From assembly GCA_963767715.1 (NCBI GenBank), contig CAVYFA010000016.1:868001-932000 (forward strand): 64,000 nucleotides of DNA, in the 5' to 3' direction. How positions within the stretch are numbered: position 1 is the stretch's first letter; every line of letters starts with the position of its first letter. Below the pieces are notes generated by a model. That model was not told the DNA's origin, ran no database searches, and saw only the letters and a list, made by a program, of their open reading frames with translations. This stretch comes from CAVSXS01 sp963767715 (GTDB taxonomy: Bacteria > Chloroflexota > Ktedonobacteria > Ktedonobacterales > Ktedonobacteraceae). The position numbers and the translations under genes are program-made. Shown one piece after another: positions 8,530-16,630 of the stretch.

Positions 8530-8883
8530 TCACATCTGATCCATCCTCGCGGACAGGCGTTTGGGGGCGGTCATGCGGTAGCTATCATGCACAAGGTCGG
8601 CGATTTCTTCCCAATCAAGCTCACCGTCGAGCCAGATGCCTACCCACCCGTGATGGCCGACGTAGGGTGGTACGAAAAACCGTTCGGGATTGGAGTCTAC
8701 CAGGATATCCTGTACGCCCGGCGGAGCCTTGCACCACATCGACATGCACCCGTCTACGCTATGACGCATGGCGAAGATTTTGTCGCGCACTTTGAACGAC
8801 GGGTTACCCACTCCACCCTGCTCGCTCGCCTCCGGCAGCGCAAGGCAAATAGCCCGTAATCGTTCCAGTGGTTCGTCTTGCAT
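8530..8883 (-). CDS. MmcQ/YjbR family protein
   Basis: A 117-residue single-domain protein of the MmcQ/YjbR fold. LRAICLALPEASEQ opens the domain, FKVRDKIFAMR and MWCKAPPGVQDIL form its core, and HHGWVGIWLD with the final helix LVHDSYRMTAPKRL is typical. The fold is called DNA-binding-like, but the function is not established. Its ATG lies 4 bases after the stop of the upstream transmembrane kinase gene, so the two are likely co-translated. Confidence 0.85.
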   Translation of the reverse strand: MQDEPLERLRAICLALPEASEQGGVGNPSFKVRDKIFAMRHSVDGCMSMWCKAPPGVQDILVDSNPERFFVPPYVGHHGWVGIWLDGELDWEEIADLVHDSYRMTAPKRLSARMDQM

Positions 8884-8887
8884 TATT

Positions 8888-10747
8888 TCATCCCACAGCT
8901 AATTGTGCCTGAGTCACGCTAAAGCTCACCTCAGAAGTGGGAGAACCGGCCACAAACAGGGCCGGCTCTCCACTCGTATAGGGTGTGCTGCCTGTTATAT
9001 CTGTAAGCGGGTGACCTTGCGCGTTGATAGCCACACCATTGATCCAGAAGTAAAAGTTATTGCTTTGCACGCTTGCCTTCAACTCATTCAACTGATTGAG
9101 GCCTTTCTTAATATTCCCCGACTGCCCCTGCGTTAACGGGGAACCTGCCGCAACACCCGAGCTGTACTTGAGCACTTGATAGTCACCCTGACCATCGACA
9201 ATGAAGGCATAACAAGACACGTTGCTGCCATTTTGACTTAGCCGGAAAGCCAGTCCATAAAACGCAGTTTGGCCTTGCGTTTGTTCCATCGTTACCGACC
9301 ACGTGAAGTTATCAGGCAAGTAGCCTACGTTTTTAGGATAAGGGAAGTAGGTGTTCGGCGGATTGGCTTGGGGGATGTCCAGCAGGTAGCTATTCTGGCT
9401 GAAGCTGGCATTCAAGCCTTGCAGCGAGCCAACCGTCCAACCCTGGCGGTCGTCGTGCATGCTATCTAAGAACGCTTGCGCGACCGTAGTTGTATTGGTA
9501 GAACTACCACTGAAAAATGGAAGTACGCCGGTCTTCGCCAGGATCAGTACGATTGCCAGCAGCACCAGTAGCGTTCCTCCAATGTAGCCGAGCGGCAACC
9601 GGCCTGGCGTGCGCCTCGCCGGAGGTGTAACCGCGCTCACCCCGCTCGGATGGGCGCTGCTCCCGCTTGTGCCGTAAGCAGGCGTATTTCCGTGTAACTG
9701 TTGTTGTCCATACTGAGATGCCACGCCTATCGCGGGCGCGCCGGACTGCGGCGGCTGCGTATAGAACGACGGGCGCTGCTGCGATGGTATCGTGCGGGGA
9801 TTCTGCGCATCCTGCCTGACTCCCTGCGCCGGCGGCATTGTCGGTGGGAGCGGATACGTAGCATTACTGTTCGCCGCCTCGAGCGCCTGCGCCATCTCCT
9901 CGGCTGACTGGAAGCGGTCAGCAGGGGCCTTCGCCATCGCTTTGGAAACAATCCAGGAGAGGTGTTCGGAAATGTACGGGTTGACACCCCGCAGCGGGGG
10001 CGGGGCTGTATGAACGTGCTGGAAGAGTAGGCCATGCACCGTTGTTGACTGGAAAGGCGCCTCTCCTGCGAGCATCTGGAAGAGGACGATGCCTAGCGCG
10101 TAGATATCCGTGCGCGCATCGACGGGTTTGCCTTCGATCTGCTCGGGTGCCATATACTCGGCGGTACCGACGATCTGGCCTACGTTCGTCAGTGAGACGT
10201 CGTTTCCTATAGTCGAACCGGTGGTATTGATAAGCGTTGGTTCGTGGCGCGTATCGAACAGTTTGGCGATGCCGAAGTCGGAGAGCAGCAACTGGTTGAG
10301 GTCGGTGGACGACACGAGCATGTTCTGCGGCTTCACATCGCGGTGAACGATACCGCGCAGGTGAGCGTGATGCAGCGCCTTCCCCATCTGGATGGCGTAC
10401 TGTGTAGCTCGGCGGGGATCGAGGGCGCGACCGCCACGCAGCAGATCGCGCAGCGTGCCGCCGCCGACGTATTGCATCACGAGATATGTGAGATTACCCC
10501 AGTCGCCAACATCGTAGACCGCGACAATGTTGGGATGCTGCAGGCTGGCGATCAATTGTGCCTCGCGCTCGAAGCGCACCTTGAAGTCAGTTTGTTCCGC
10601 TATTTGTGCGAGGATCACCTTGATCGCCACATCGCGGCGCAGGCGCGCTTGATAGGCCTTGTACACACGTGCCATACCACCTTCGCCCAGCCTAGACTGG
10701 ATAGTATAGCCCCCAATCTGCTGTCCAATCAATGCGTCGTTTTCCAT
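8888..10747 (-). CDS. Transmembrane Ser/Thr protein kinase (PknB-type) with extracytoplasmic domain
   Basis: 619 residues. The cytoplasmic kinase domain (about 14-275) has the glycine loop LGEGGMARVY, Lys43 in VAIKVI, HRDVKPQN with Asp137, DFG at 157-159 and APEQ. A Gln/Pro/Ser-rich linker of about 100 residues leads to one membrane helix (YIGGTLLVLLAIVLILA), then about 200 outer residues that look beta-rich and concanavalin-like (NGSNVSCYAFIVDGQGDYQV). There are no PASTA repeats, so the sensed ligand is not peptidoglycan by analogy; a sugar- or polymer-binding role is a guess. It follows the zinc-ribbon/Ig-like membrane gene by 24 bases, suggesting one transcript. Confidence 0.93.
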   Translation of the reverse strand: MENDALIGQQIGGYTIQSRLGEGGMARVYKAYQARLRRDVAIKVILAQIAEQTDFKVRFEREAQLIASLQHPNIVAVYDVGDWGNLTYLVMQYVGGGTLRDLLRGGRALDPRRATQYAIQMGKALHHAHLRGIVHRDVKPQNMLVSSTDLNQLLLSDFGIAKLFDTRHEPTLINTTGSTIGNDVSLTNVGQIVGTAEYMAPEQIEGKPVDARTDIYALGIVLFQMLAGEAPFQSTTVHGLLFQHVHTAPPPLRGVNPYISEHLSWIVSKAMAKAPADRFQSAEEMAQALEAANSNATYPLPPTMPPAQGVRQDAQNPRTIPSQQRPSFYTQPPQSGAPAIGVASQYGQQQLHGNTPAYGTSGSSAHPSGVSAVTPPARRTPGRLPLGYIGGTLLVLLAIVLILAKTGVLPFFSGSSTNTTTVAQAFLDSMHDDRQGWTVGSLQGLNASFSQNSYLLDIPQANPPNTYFPYPKNVGYLPDNFTWSVTMEQTQGQTAFYGLAFRLSQNGSNVSCYAFIVDGQGDYQVLKYSSGVAAGSPLTQGQSGNIKKGLNQLNELKASVQSNNFYFWINGVAINAQGHPLTDITGSTPYTSGEPALFVAGSPTSEVSFSVTQAQLAVG

Positions 10748-10771
10748 CGTTCCCGCTTCCTACAGGTTCGC

Positions 10772-12736
10772 CTATCCTATCGGGGGATAACAATACCAGT
10801 ATACAGTAACAGAATTGTTGGGGCCTGTAAAGACAATCTGCGCACCGCTTGAGCAATCATTTTGCGAGATGTAGAGCGGCACGCGCTCAGATCGTCCGGG
10901 GGCGATGGTAAAGCTGGAGGGCTTGGCGACGAGGCTGGGAATGAGTTTCTGGCTATATGTCCAGGTGAGGCTCGAGCTCGACGAATCGTTGGTCAGAGTG
11001 ACATAGCAGAGGTAGGTCGAGTTGGACGAGGAACAATTAGTGCTGCCCGTCAAACTAGTCGTATTGGCCGACAGGTTCGGAGCAGCCTGCACGATCAGCG
11101 TTACCTGCACCGTGAATGAGCCTGAACCAATTGCGAAGGTCACACTGCCGGTGTACGTGTTCGGCGCTAGCTTCACCTTCAAATTGGAGGTGGAGACGCT
11201 TACCTTGGGCGACGTAGCTCCGCCAGAAAGCGTGGCGTTTGTCGGGTTGACGTACAGCCAGTTTGACCCGTCCGACGTCTTCACGCTGGCCGTCCAGGTA
11301 CCGGTCGCGCCGCAGTTCGTCAGCACGACCGTCTGCGCTGCGGCGTCGCTGACGTTGTCGACGCCCGTAAAGGACAGCGATCCAGGCGCTGCATTGATAC
11401 AACCGGTCTGCACCACAAATGAGACCTTTAGCGTCTGCGTGGTGGTGCTGGATGGGCTGGAGAAAGCGATCGTTGTTGCATAATTACCCGGCCCAAGCTG
11501 TGCCGCGCTGGCGGAAACGGTAATCTGAACCTCTCCCGGTGCATCGATCTGTCCCGACGTTGCGCTAAGCGACAGCCAGGATGCGCCCAGGCTGGCTTGC
11601 CAGTGAATCACGCCACTGCCGCTCGCGCACAGCGTCACGGTCGATGTCATTGCCGGGACATAGTTTTCGCTGACTGGACCGAGCGAAAGCGCAGCCGGGT
11701 TGATACAGCTCAGACCGGGTTGAGTAGATGGCGCAGTTGACGATGACCTGGGTGTAGGTGTCGCGGGCGTTGCGGTTTTCGTTAGAGTTGGCGTGACCGA
11801 CCCGCTTGTTGCCGGTGAGGGCGTCGTGACCAGCCCGAGGATGGTAAACGACAGGCTCGCGCTGCGATGCGTCGGCGCTTCGCTCGCATCGATGGTATGC
11901 CGTCCGCTGGACCACGACGGCATGATGGTAATCGTGACATCGAACGTGCCATCACTTCGAGCATTGATGGCGTTATTACCCAGCGCTGGCATATACAACT
12001 GCGCCAATGAGTGTGCTGACTGGTTAGCGTGGAAGGCCACGTCGGGTGTGAATTGTGGGCGAACAACGAAAATTGGGGTAGTAGCATCCAGCGTCAGCTC
12101 GATGCTGCCCCCAGGTAGAAAATGACTCCCGTGCAAGTGCAGTGTCCCACCCGAAGAGACGCTGTTGCTGCCGCTCAATGAAAGGCTCGGCGCGAAGAGT
12201 GTGAGACCCAGCCCGATAATGCTGGCGATGATGACAAGTGGAATGGTGATAGCGGCAATAATCAGGATGGGAGCGCAGCCATGGTTGGGTGGAGACCCGG
12301 ATGACCCGGATGATGAGCCCGATGGTGGGTGGTGCGTATGCAGCGTTAATGTAGGCGAGGAGCTAGACGGCAGGTGCGGTGTAGGCGTAACGGGGGATGG
12401 CAGGTAGGCAGGTGCGTCATGTGGGGTTATTTGTAAAGATCCAACCTGCAAAGCATTCCCAGGCGCCTGTGGCGTGCCTTGAACGAATGGTACGCTGCCC
12501 ACCTGTGGCGTTCCCTGCACGAATGGCACGCTGCCCCTTTGCGGAAATGCTCCCAATTCAACCAGCCCCATTCCCAGCAAAGCCGCACGCCTGCGCCTCT
12601 CCTCATCTTCATCGATGAGCTGCGCATTGCTAATCCTGGTCCGTCCATCAGCCGGGATATCGTTAACCGCGCCACACTTGCCGCAAAAACGGGCTTCCTC
12701 GGGAAGTTCCGCCTTACAGTTTTCGCAATACTTCAT
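10772..12736 (-). CDS. Zinc-ribbon membrane protein with extracytoplasmic Ig/BACON-like repeats
   Basis: About 654 residues from ATG 12736 (GGAG 12 bases upstream; an in-frame GTG at 12754 has no site). The N-terminal zinc ribbon CENC...CGKC is cytoplasmic. A Thr/Pro/Ser-rich stretch leads to one membrane helix (APILIIAAITIPLVIIASII). The outer part starts with an Ig-like module (SLSGSNSVSSGGTLHLHGSH), has a Thr/Pro linker, and then carries repeated modules of about 90 residues with the WLSLSATSG / WLYVNPTNA pattern of BACON/DUF11-type beta-sandwiches. Such domains often bind carbohydrate or proteins, but no specific ligand is indicated. It is the first gene before the transmembrane kinase and may act with it. 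Confidence 0.8.
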   Translation of the reverse strand: MKYCENCKAELPEEARFCGKCGAVNDIPADGRTRISNAQLIDEDEERRRRAALLGMGLVELGAFPQRGSVPFVQGTPQVGSVPFVQGTPQAPGNALQVGSLQITPHDAPAYLPSPVTPTPHLPSSSSPTLTLHTHHPPSGSSSGSSGSPPNHGCAPILIIAAITIPLVIIASIIGLGLTLFAPSLSLSGSNSVSSGGTLHLHGSHFLPGGSIELTLDATTPIFVVRPQFTPDVAFHANQSAHSLAQLYMPALGNNAINARSDGTFDVTITIMPSWSSGRHTIDASEAPTHRSASLSFTILGLVTTPSPATSGSVTPTLTKTATPATPTPRSSSTAPSTQPGLSCINPAALSLGPVSENYVPAMTSTVTLCASGSGVIHWQASLGASWLSLSATSGQIDAPGEVQITVSASAAQLGPGNYATTIAFSSPSSTTTQTLKVSFVVQTGCINAAPGSLSFTGVDNVSDAAAQTVVLTNCGATGTWTASVKTSDGSNWLYVNPTNATLSGGATSPKVSVSTSNLKVKLAPNTYTGSVTFAIGSGSFTVQVTLIVQAAPNLSANTTSLTGSTNCSSSNSTYLCYVTLTNDSSSSSLTWTYSQKLIPSLVAKPSSFTIAPGRSERVPLYISQNDCSSGAQIVFTGPNNSVTVYWYCYPPIG

Positions 12737-13108
12737 AACGGCAATAATCTCCACAAAGAGGGATACTTCATAATAGCTATTATGGGCTTAGCATAAACAC
12801 TCTATATGCTGATCTATACGAGCACACAAACAGGAATTATCGTATTCAGGCCATTCCTAGCCTGTTTGTCTCCTTGCTAGCTTAGCACGGTATGCGCTGG
12901 AATACAGTCGTGCAATTCACAGGTGAGGTGTGAAGCAAGTCATCTTTACTTGCTATGGCACCTCGGTAGAGCATAACTCCTGCATGAGGTTTGTAACTGT
13001 TCAGTCGGATGTTCCGTGTATTGGTTAAAGGCAAGCGCCTCGTTTCCTCTTTCCCAGCCAGGACTGGTTGTAAGATAGGAACAATTTCATCAAGTGAGGT
13101 GATACACG
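12737..13108. other. Divergent intergenic region
   Basis: About 370 bases between the minus-strand zinc-ribbon gene and the plus-strand small membrane-protein gene. It contains a minus-strand promoter candidate and the short palindrome AATAGCTATT (12770-12779) close to the start. I see no gene here. Confidence 0.5.
12801..12829 (-). promoter_or_regulatory. Candidate sigma-70 promoter for the zinc-ribbon/kinase block
   Basis: On the minus strand TTGTGT (12829-12824) and TATAGA (12806-12801) are separated by exactly 17 bases, about 65 bases before ATG 12736. Confidence 0.45.
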
Positions 13109-13451
13109 ATGGTTATTACGTTTAGTGCTCTGATCATCTGGATATTGATTGCCGCGCTGATCGGCTTTCTAGGAGAATTGCTGGCACGCCGCCGGGCGCC
13201 CTTTGGTATTGTTGGAGCCATCATTCTTGGCTTCATCGCCATTTTCCTGGTGGTCGGCGTCCTGGGCATTCACTTCGCCGGATGATCCACGCTTGAACGG
13301 CGTGCCGCTCTTCACATCGATCCTTGTGGCAGTGATAGTTGTAGCTATCTGGAGCGCATTTGCCCACCGCCACGCTTACAGTGCCTATTCGCATTCGCGC
13401 TATTACCGCCGCGGTAGCTATGTTCGCCGCCCGCGCCGCTGGTATAGGTGA
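13109..13451 (+). pseudogene. GlsB/YeaQ/YmgE-like small membrane protein, split by a +1 shift
   Basis: ATG 13109 has GAGGTGATACACG before it. The first frame encodes MVITFSALIIWILIAALIGF and a second helix (GIVGAIILGFIAIFLVVGVL), stopping at a TGA at 13283-13285 after HFAG. The +1 frame continues without a break as DDPRLNGVPLFTSILVAV with a third helix and a Tyr/Arg/Ser-rich tail to 13451. Together they give about 113 residues and three helices, the layout of GlsB/YeaQ/YmgE stress-associated proteins. The shift point is GCC G GAT GAT. Either one extra G is present by error or decay, or both parts are expressed by recoding; the first part alone would be a two-helix protein. Confidence 0.65.
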
Positions 13452-13503
13452 CAGTTGCCAAGATGCTACCCAGAATGTGAGAATAGGTCTGATCCATCCA
13501 TCC

Positions 13504-13578
13504 CGGGCGCGTGCGAGGGGCGCCACTACATATCAAACCACCATTGTCTGAAATGTGGTGGCGTCCCTCGCGGGTGCC
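13504..13578. repeat. Dispersed long hairpin repeat, copy 1
   Basis: Arms at 13504-13534 and 13550-13578 pair over most of their length (core GCGAGGG-CGCCACTACAT against ATGTGGTGGCG-CCCTCGC) around a 15-base loop. The same arm sequence, with a few changes, makes the perfect hairpin at 52916-52996. It lies between the small membrane-protein gene and the BNR-repeat gene. Confidence 0.75.
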
Positions 13579-13701
13579 AGGCGGTCTTTGCGACTGTTGA
13601 CAATCAAGTTGCTGCATAGTACAGTGGTGAGGGTCTACTCGACAATTCAGGTGCCTTGTCGGGTAGTAGTTGTTCTTTAATTGAGCAAGGGGTGTGCAAC
13701 T

Positions 13702-15105
13702 ATGTCAACTCTACCTCAATGGCCTCGTCTCCAGCGCAACAAACGATCGGCTCCCGGCGCATACGGTGTGCTCGGCATCGTTATTTTCCTGCTACTTGCA
13801 ATTGTCTTTAGCCGTTACGGCAGCCCGGCTTATGCGAAGTCTGCTATTTCATCCGCCAACTCAAGTAGCGCCGTTCACTTCACAACCCAGGAGCGCATCG
13901 GCTTTCAGTCTGGCGATGACTGGGAACCTTCCATCACTGCTGACCGTTATGGGCATGTCTACACGCTCTACAAACATTATGATGTCACGGGTGGACAGAC
14001 GTGCCAGGGCTGTGACAGGCACCTGCTCTTCCAACGCTCGGATGACGGCGGGAAAACGTGGAGTGCGCCACGCGCGCTTACTCCGACTGGCTTGAAGAAG
14101 GTCGGCCCGCAATTTGACCCGCAGATTATGGTTGACCCGCTAGATGGGCGTACTGTCTGGGTCTCCTACCTGCAAAACAATACATCACTGATCGCCGTTC
14201 AGAAATCGACCGATTTTGGGCAAACCTGGAGCCCGCAAGTCATCGTTTCAAATCCTCTTCCTGCAGGGTTGGATAAGGACGAACTGGCGGTGAGAGGGAA
14301 TGAAATTATCGTTGCCTATGACGATAACTTTAACACCTGGTCTTCGGTCTCGCTCGACGGCGGCAAAACCTGGAAAGTGCACGAAGTGTTTCCTACAAGT
14401 AATCGCTTCAGCATTTCACTTTCGGCTGACGCGGCCATCGACTCGCACGGCAATTTTTTTGTGAGTTGGGATAGCTTTGATAAAGCCAACAGAAATTCTG
14501 GCAATGGCCCGGCGACTGTCTGGGTCTCCAAATCAAGCGATTTCGGGCAGACCTGGTCGCGTACCGTCATCGATGTGAGCGGAGCCGGCTTTCCGTGTAA
14601 TAATTGTGGCTATTCCTACCTCAGCGCGCAGATGGCCCTGCGCATTGGCAGCGACGATACCATCTATCTCCTCTGGAATGGGACCGTCGCGGTCACCAAC
14701 TATGCGCCTGAGCGCGTTTTCTTCTCACGCTCAACCGATGATGGCCGTACTTATTCTCCGCGAGTTGATATCTCCAATGCGCCTCGAGGCGTTGAGCATT
14801 GCTTCCCCGCCATCGCAGCCGGCTCGACAGCGGGGGATGTCCGAATTGCGTGGATGGATAAGCGCACCGGCAGGTGGAACGTCTTCTTCCGCAGCAGCAC
14901 AGATGGCGGTCTGGATTTCGGCAGCACCGTGCAGGTATCGGGTTACGTCCCCGGCTACCCCTACCTGCATCCGAACGGCTTTGACCTTCCCTACGGTGAT
15001 TACCAGTCGATGGTTGTGGACAACCAGAACAATACCCAGATGGCCTTCGGCGAGGGTCCCAGCTACGCCGGTCCCGGCAACCAGTGGGTCTCGCATAGCC
15101 TGTGA
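13702..15105 (+). CDS. Secreted or membrane-anchored BNR-repeat (sialidase-like) protein
   Basis: 467 residues from ATG 13702 (AAGGGG 9 bases upstream; an earlier TTG at 13681 lacks a site). An N-terminal hydrophobic segment (YGVLGIVIFLLLAIVFS) followed by SPAYAKS suggests export, either cleaved or as an anchor. The rest has at least six Asp-box motifs of the S-x-D-x-G-x-T-W kind (RSDDGGKTW, STDFGQTW, SLDGGKTW, SSDFGQTW, STDDGRTY, STDGGLDF), predicting a six-bladed beta-propeller of the exo-alpha-sialidase/BNR class. The Arg triad of true sialidases is not clear, so enzymatic activity is unproven; it may only bind glycans. Confidence 0.82.
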   Translation: MSTLPQWPRLQRNKRSAPGAYGVLGIVIFLLLAIVFSRYGSPAYAKSAISSANSSSAVHFTTQERIGFQSGDDWEPSITADRYGHVYTLYKHYDVTGGQTCQGCDRHLLFQRSDDGGKTWSAPRALTPTGLKKVGPQFDPQIMVDPLDGRTVWVSYLQNNTSLIAVQKSTDFGQTWSPQVIVSNPLPAGLDKDELAVRGNEIIVAYDDNFNTWSSVSLDGGKTWKVHEVFPTSNRFSISLSADAAIDSHGNFFVSWDSFDKANRNSGNGPATVWVSKSSDFGQTWSRTVIDVSGAGFPCNNCGYSYLSAQMALRIGSDDTIYLLWNGTVAVTNYAPERVFFSRSTDDGRTYSPRVDISNAPRGVEHCFPAIAAGSTAGDVRIAWMDKRTGRWNVFFRSSTDGGLDFGSTVQVSGYVPGYPYLHPNGFDLPYGDYQSMVVDNQNNTQMAFGEGPSYAGPGNQWVSHSL

Positions 15106-15117
15106 GCTATCGGCCGT

Positions 15118-15513
15118 TCAGGATGGTTTCAGGTATTTCGAAAGCAGGAACGCGCTGAAATCGGCGACGCTTTCCACCTCGCCTTCGGGGAGCATATTGA
15201 CGATGTGCTTTACCGTGATACGGCGAGGCTGCCCCGGCGCGGTTGGCAGAACAAAGCCAATCGCGCTTGTTTGCGGCATACGCTCACTGCGAATCTCCTC
15301 TGCCATCAGTTCCAGCAGATCGGCGATGTCCAGCTCGAGTGCGGCAGCGATGCTCTCAAGCACCTTCGATGAAGGATATTTTTGCCCGCGCTCGATTTCT
15401 CCCACATAAATCTCCGATAATCCAGCCTTCTCGCCCAACTCTTTGATCGTCAACTGGCGGTCCTGCCGCTCCCGGCGGATCACGCGCCCCATGATTTCCT
15501 GTAAATCGGCCAT
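15118..15513 (-). CDS. XRE-family transcriptional regulator
   Basis: 131 residues. The N-terminal helix-turn-helix (about 8-65) reads IRRERQDRQLTIKELGEKAG then SEIYVGEIERGQKYPSSKVL, a classic XRE/Cro-C1 domain. The C-terminal half (about 70-131) is short, acidic then basic, with no known sensor domain. A perfect 17-base palindrome lies 44 bases upstream of its start and close to its -10 box, which suggests autoregulation and control of the divergent DUF4177-like/ClpP pair. It converges with the BNR-repeat gene (12 bases between stops). Confidence 0.88.
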   Translation of the reverse strand: MADLQEIMGRVIRRERQDRQLTIKELGEKAGLSEIYVGEIERGQKYPSSKVLESIAAALELDIADLLELMAEEIRSERMPQTSAIGFVLPTAPGQPRRITVKHIVNMLPEGEVESVADFSAFLLSKYLKPS

Positions 15514-15556
15514 CGTATCTATCCCTTCTATGCTTACGGCATAGCTGCCAGATTAG

Positions 15557-15573
15557 ATATGCTCAAAGCATAT
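15557..15573. promoter_or_regulatory. Palindromic operator candidate for the XRE regulator
   Basis: ATATGCT CAA AGCATAT is a perfect 7-3-7 inverted repeat in the divergent region between the XRE gene and the DUF4177-like gene. A minus-strand TATAAT (15591-15586) lies just upstream in the XRE reading direction, so a protein bound here would block XRE transcription. Confidence 0.6.
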
Positions 15574-15650
15574 TTCTACTGTATTATTATAGGCTAACGG
15601 CGTGGTAGATTCAAGGCATGGAAGTCGTACAGAGGAAAGGAGAATCAACT

Positions 15651-15998
15651 ATGATCTACCGAGAAATACCAGCTCTAAAAGGGGGATTCATGTCAGAACA
15701 AAAAGATGCCCATGTGTTCCCACCGGTGCCCATGGTCTATGAGCATGTTCCCGCGGAGCCGTTGAAATGGGAATACCACGTGCTGAGCATTGACTTGCGT
15801 GAATACGATCTGCCCACAGTGGACGAGTTGAACGAGTTGGGCGAGCAGGGATGGCTGCTTGTCGCTGTGCTGCAAACTCAAAGGAGCGCGGTTCCCAGCG
15901 AAATGCCCCTGGTAATGTCGCCCGGCCAGTTTGGCGAGATGATGCACGCGGCCAGGGGAATACTTCACTACCATTTTCTCAGAGAGAAACGAGCATAA
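15651..15998 (+). CDS. Small DUF4177-like protein
   Basis: 115 residues from ATG 15651, which has AAAGGAG at 8-base spacing; a second in-frame ATG at 15690 also has GGGGG at 4 bases and could be used. The core EYHVLSIDLREYD...LNELGEQGWLLVAVLQ resembles DUF4177, in which a strand-helix-strand unit carries the LNxLGxxGWELV signature. The family has no known activity. It is 27 bases before the ClpP-like gene on the same strand and probably co-transcribed with it. Confidence 0.7.
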   Translation: MIYREIPALKGGFMSEQKDAHVFPPVPMVYEHVPAEPLKWEYHVLSIDLREYDLPTVDELNELGEQGWLLVAVLQTQRSAVPSEMPLVMSPGQFGEMMHAARGILHYHFLREKRA

Positions 15999-16025
15999 TC
16001 ACTATAGATGAAAGGATATAATGCA

Positions 16026-16628
16026 ATGTCATCGAGTTTACTTGTCCCAACCGTTATCGAAACGACCGGGCGTGGCGAGCGCGCCTACGACATTTTTTCG
16101 CGGCTGCTGCGCGAGCGCATTATCATGATAAACGGCCCGATCGAGGAGAGTATGAGCAGCCTGGTGGTGGCTCAATTGCTTTTCCTGGCGGCTGAAAGTA
16201 CGGAGCGCGAGATCAACCTGTACATCAGCTCACCGGGCGGTTCGGTTCAGGCCGGCCTGGCGATCTACGATACCATGCGCCATCTCCCCTGCCCGATCGG
16301 CACGACCTGCGTGGGATACGCAGCCAGTTTCGGCACGATCCTGCTCATGGCGGGCGATAAGGGTCTGCGCCGCTCGCAGCCTCACGCGCGCATCCACATG
16401 CACCAGCCGCTCATCCAGGGTGGCCTGGGTGGACAGGCCTCAGACATCGATATCCACGCCCGCGAAATCCTGCACACGCGCGACGTGCTGAGCGAGATCA
16501 TCCAGCGCCATACTGGTCAGTCACTGGAGCGCATCAAGCGCGATACCGACCGCGATTTTTATATGAGCGCAAACGAGGCGTTGGAGTATGGCATCATTGA
16601 CGAAGTGCTGACACTCGCTGAAAAGTGA
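16026..16628 (+). CDS. clpP: ATP-dependent Clp protease proteolytic subunit
   Basis: 200 residues from ATG 16026, with AAAGGA 9 bases upstream; ATG 16008 would add six residues. ClpP assembles as a double heptameric barrel and degrades proteins fed in by Clp ATPases. The catalytic triad is Ser101 in GYAASFGT, His126 in HMHQP and Asp173 in RDTDRD. YISSPGGSVQAGLAIYDTM and the Gly-rich QGGLGGQASD handle are well kept. GYAASF replaces the usual GQAAS(M) elbow, which hints at a ClpP paralogue. No Clp ATPase or trigger factor lies nearby. Confidence 0.93.
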   Translation: MSSSLLVPTVIETTGRGERAYDIFSRLLRERIIMINGPIEESMSSLVVAQLLFLAAESTEREINLYISSPGGSVQAGLAIYDTMRHLPCPIGTTCVGYAASFGTILLMAGDKGLRRSQPHARIHMHQPLIQGGLGGQASDIDIHAREILHTRDVLSEIIQRHTGQSLERIKRDTDRDFYMSANEALEYGIIDEVLTLAEK

Positions 16629-16630
16629 GT

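Noticed and set aside
13702..15105. True sialidase
   Set aside because: Asp boxes are present, but the Arg triad and the N-terminal RIP motif are not evident, so only the propeller fold is claimed.
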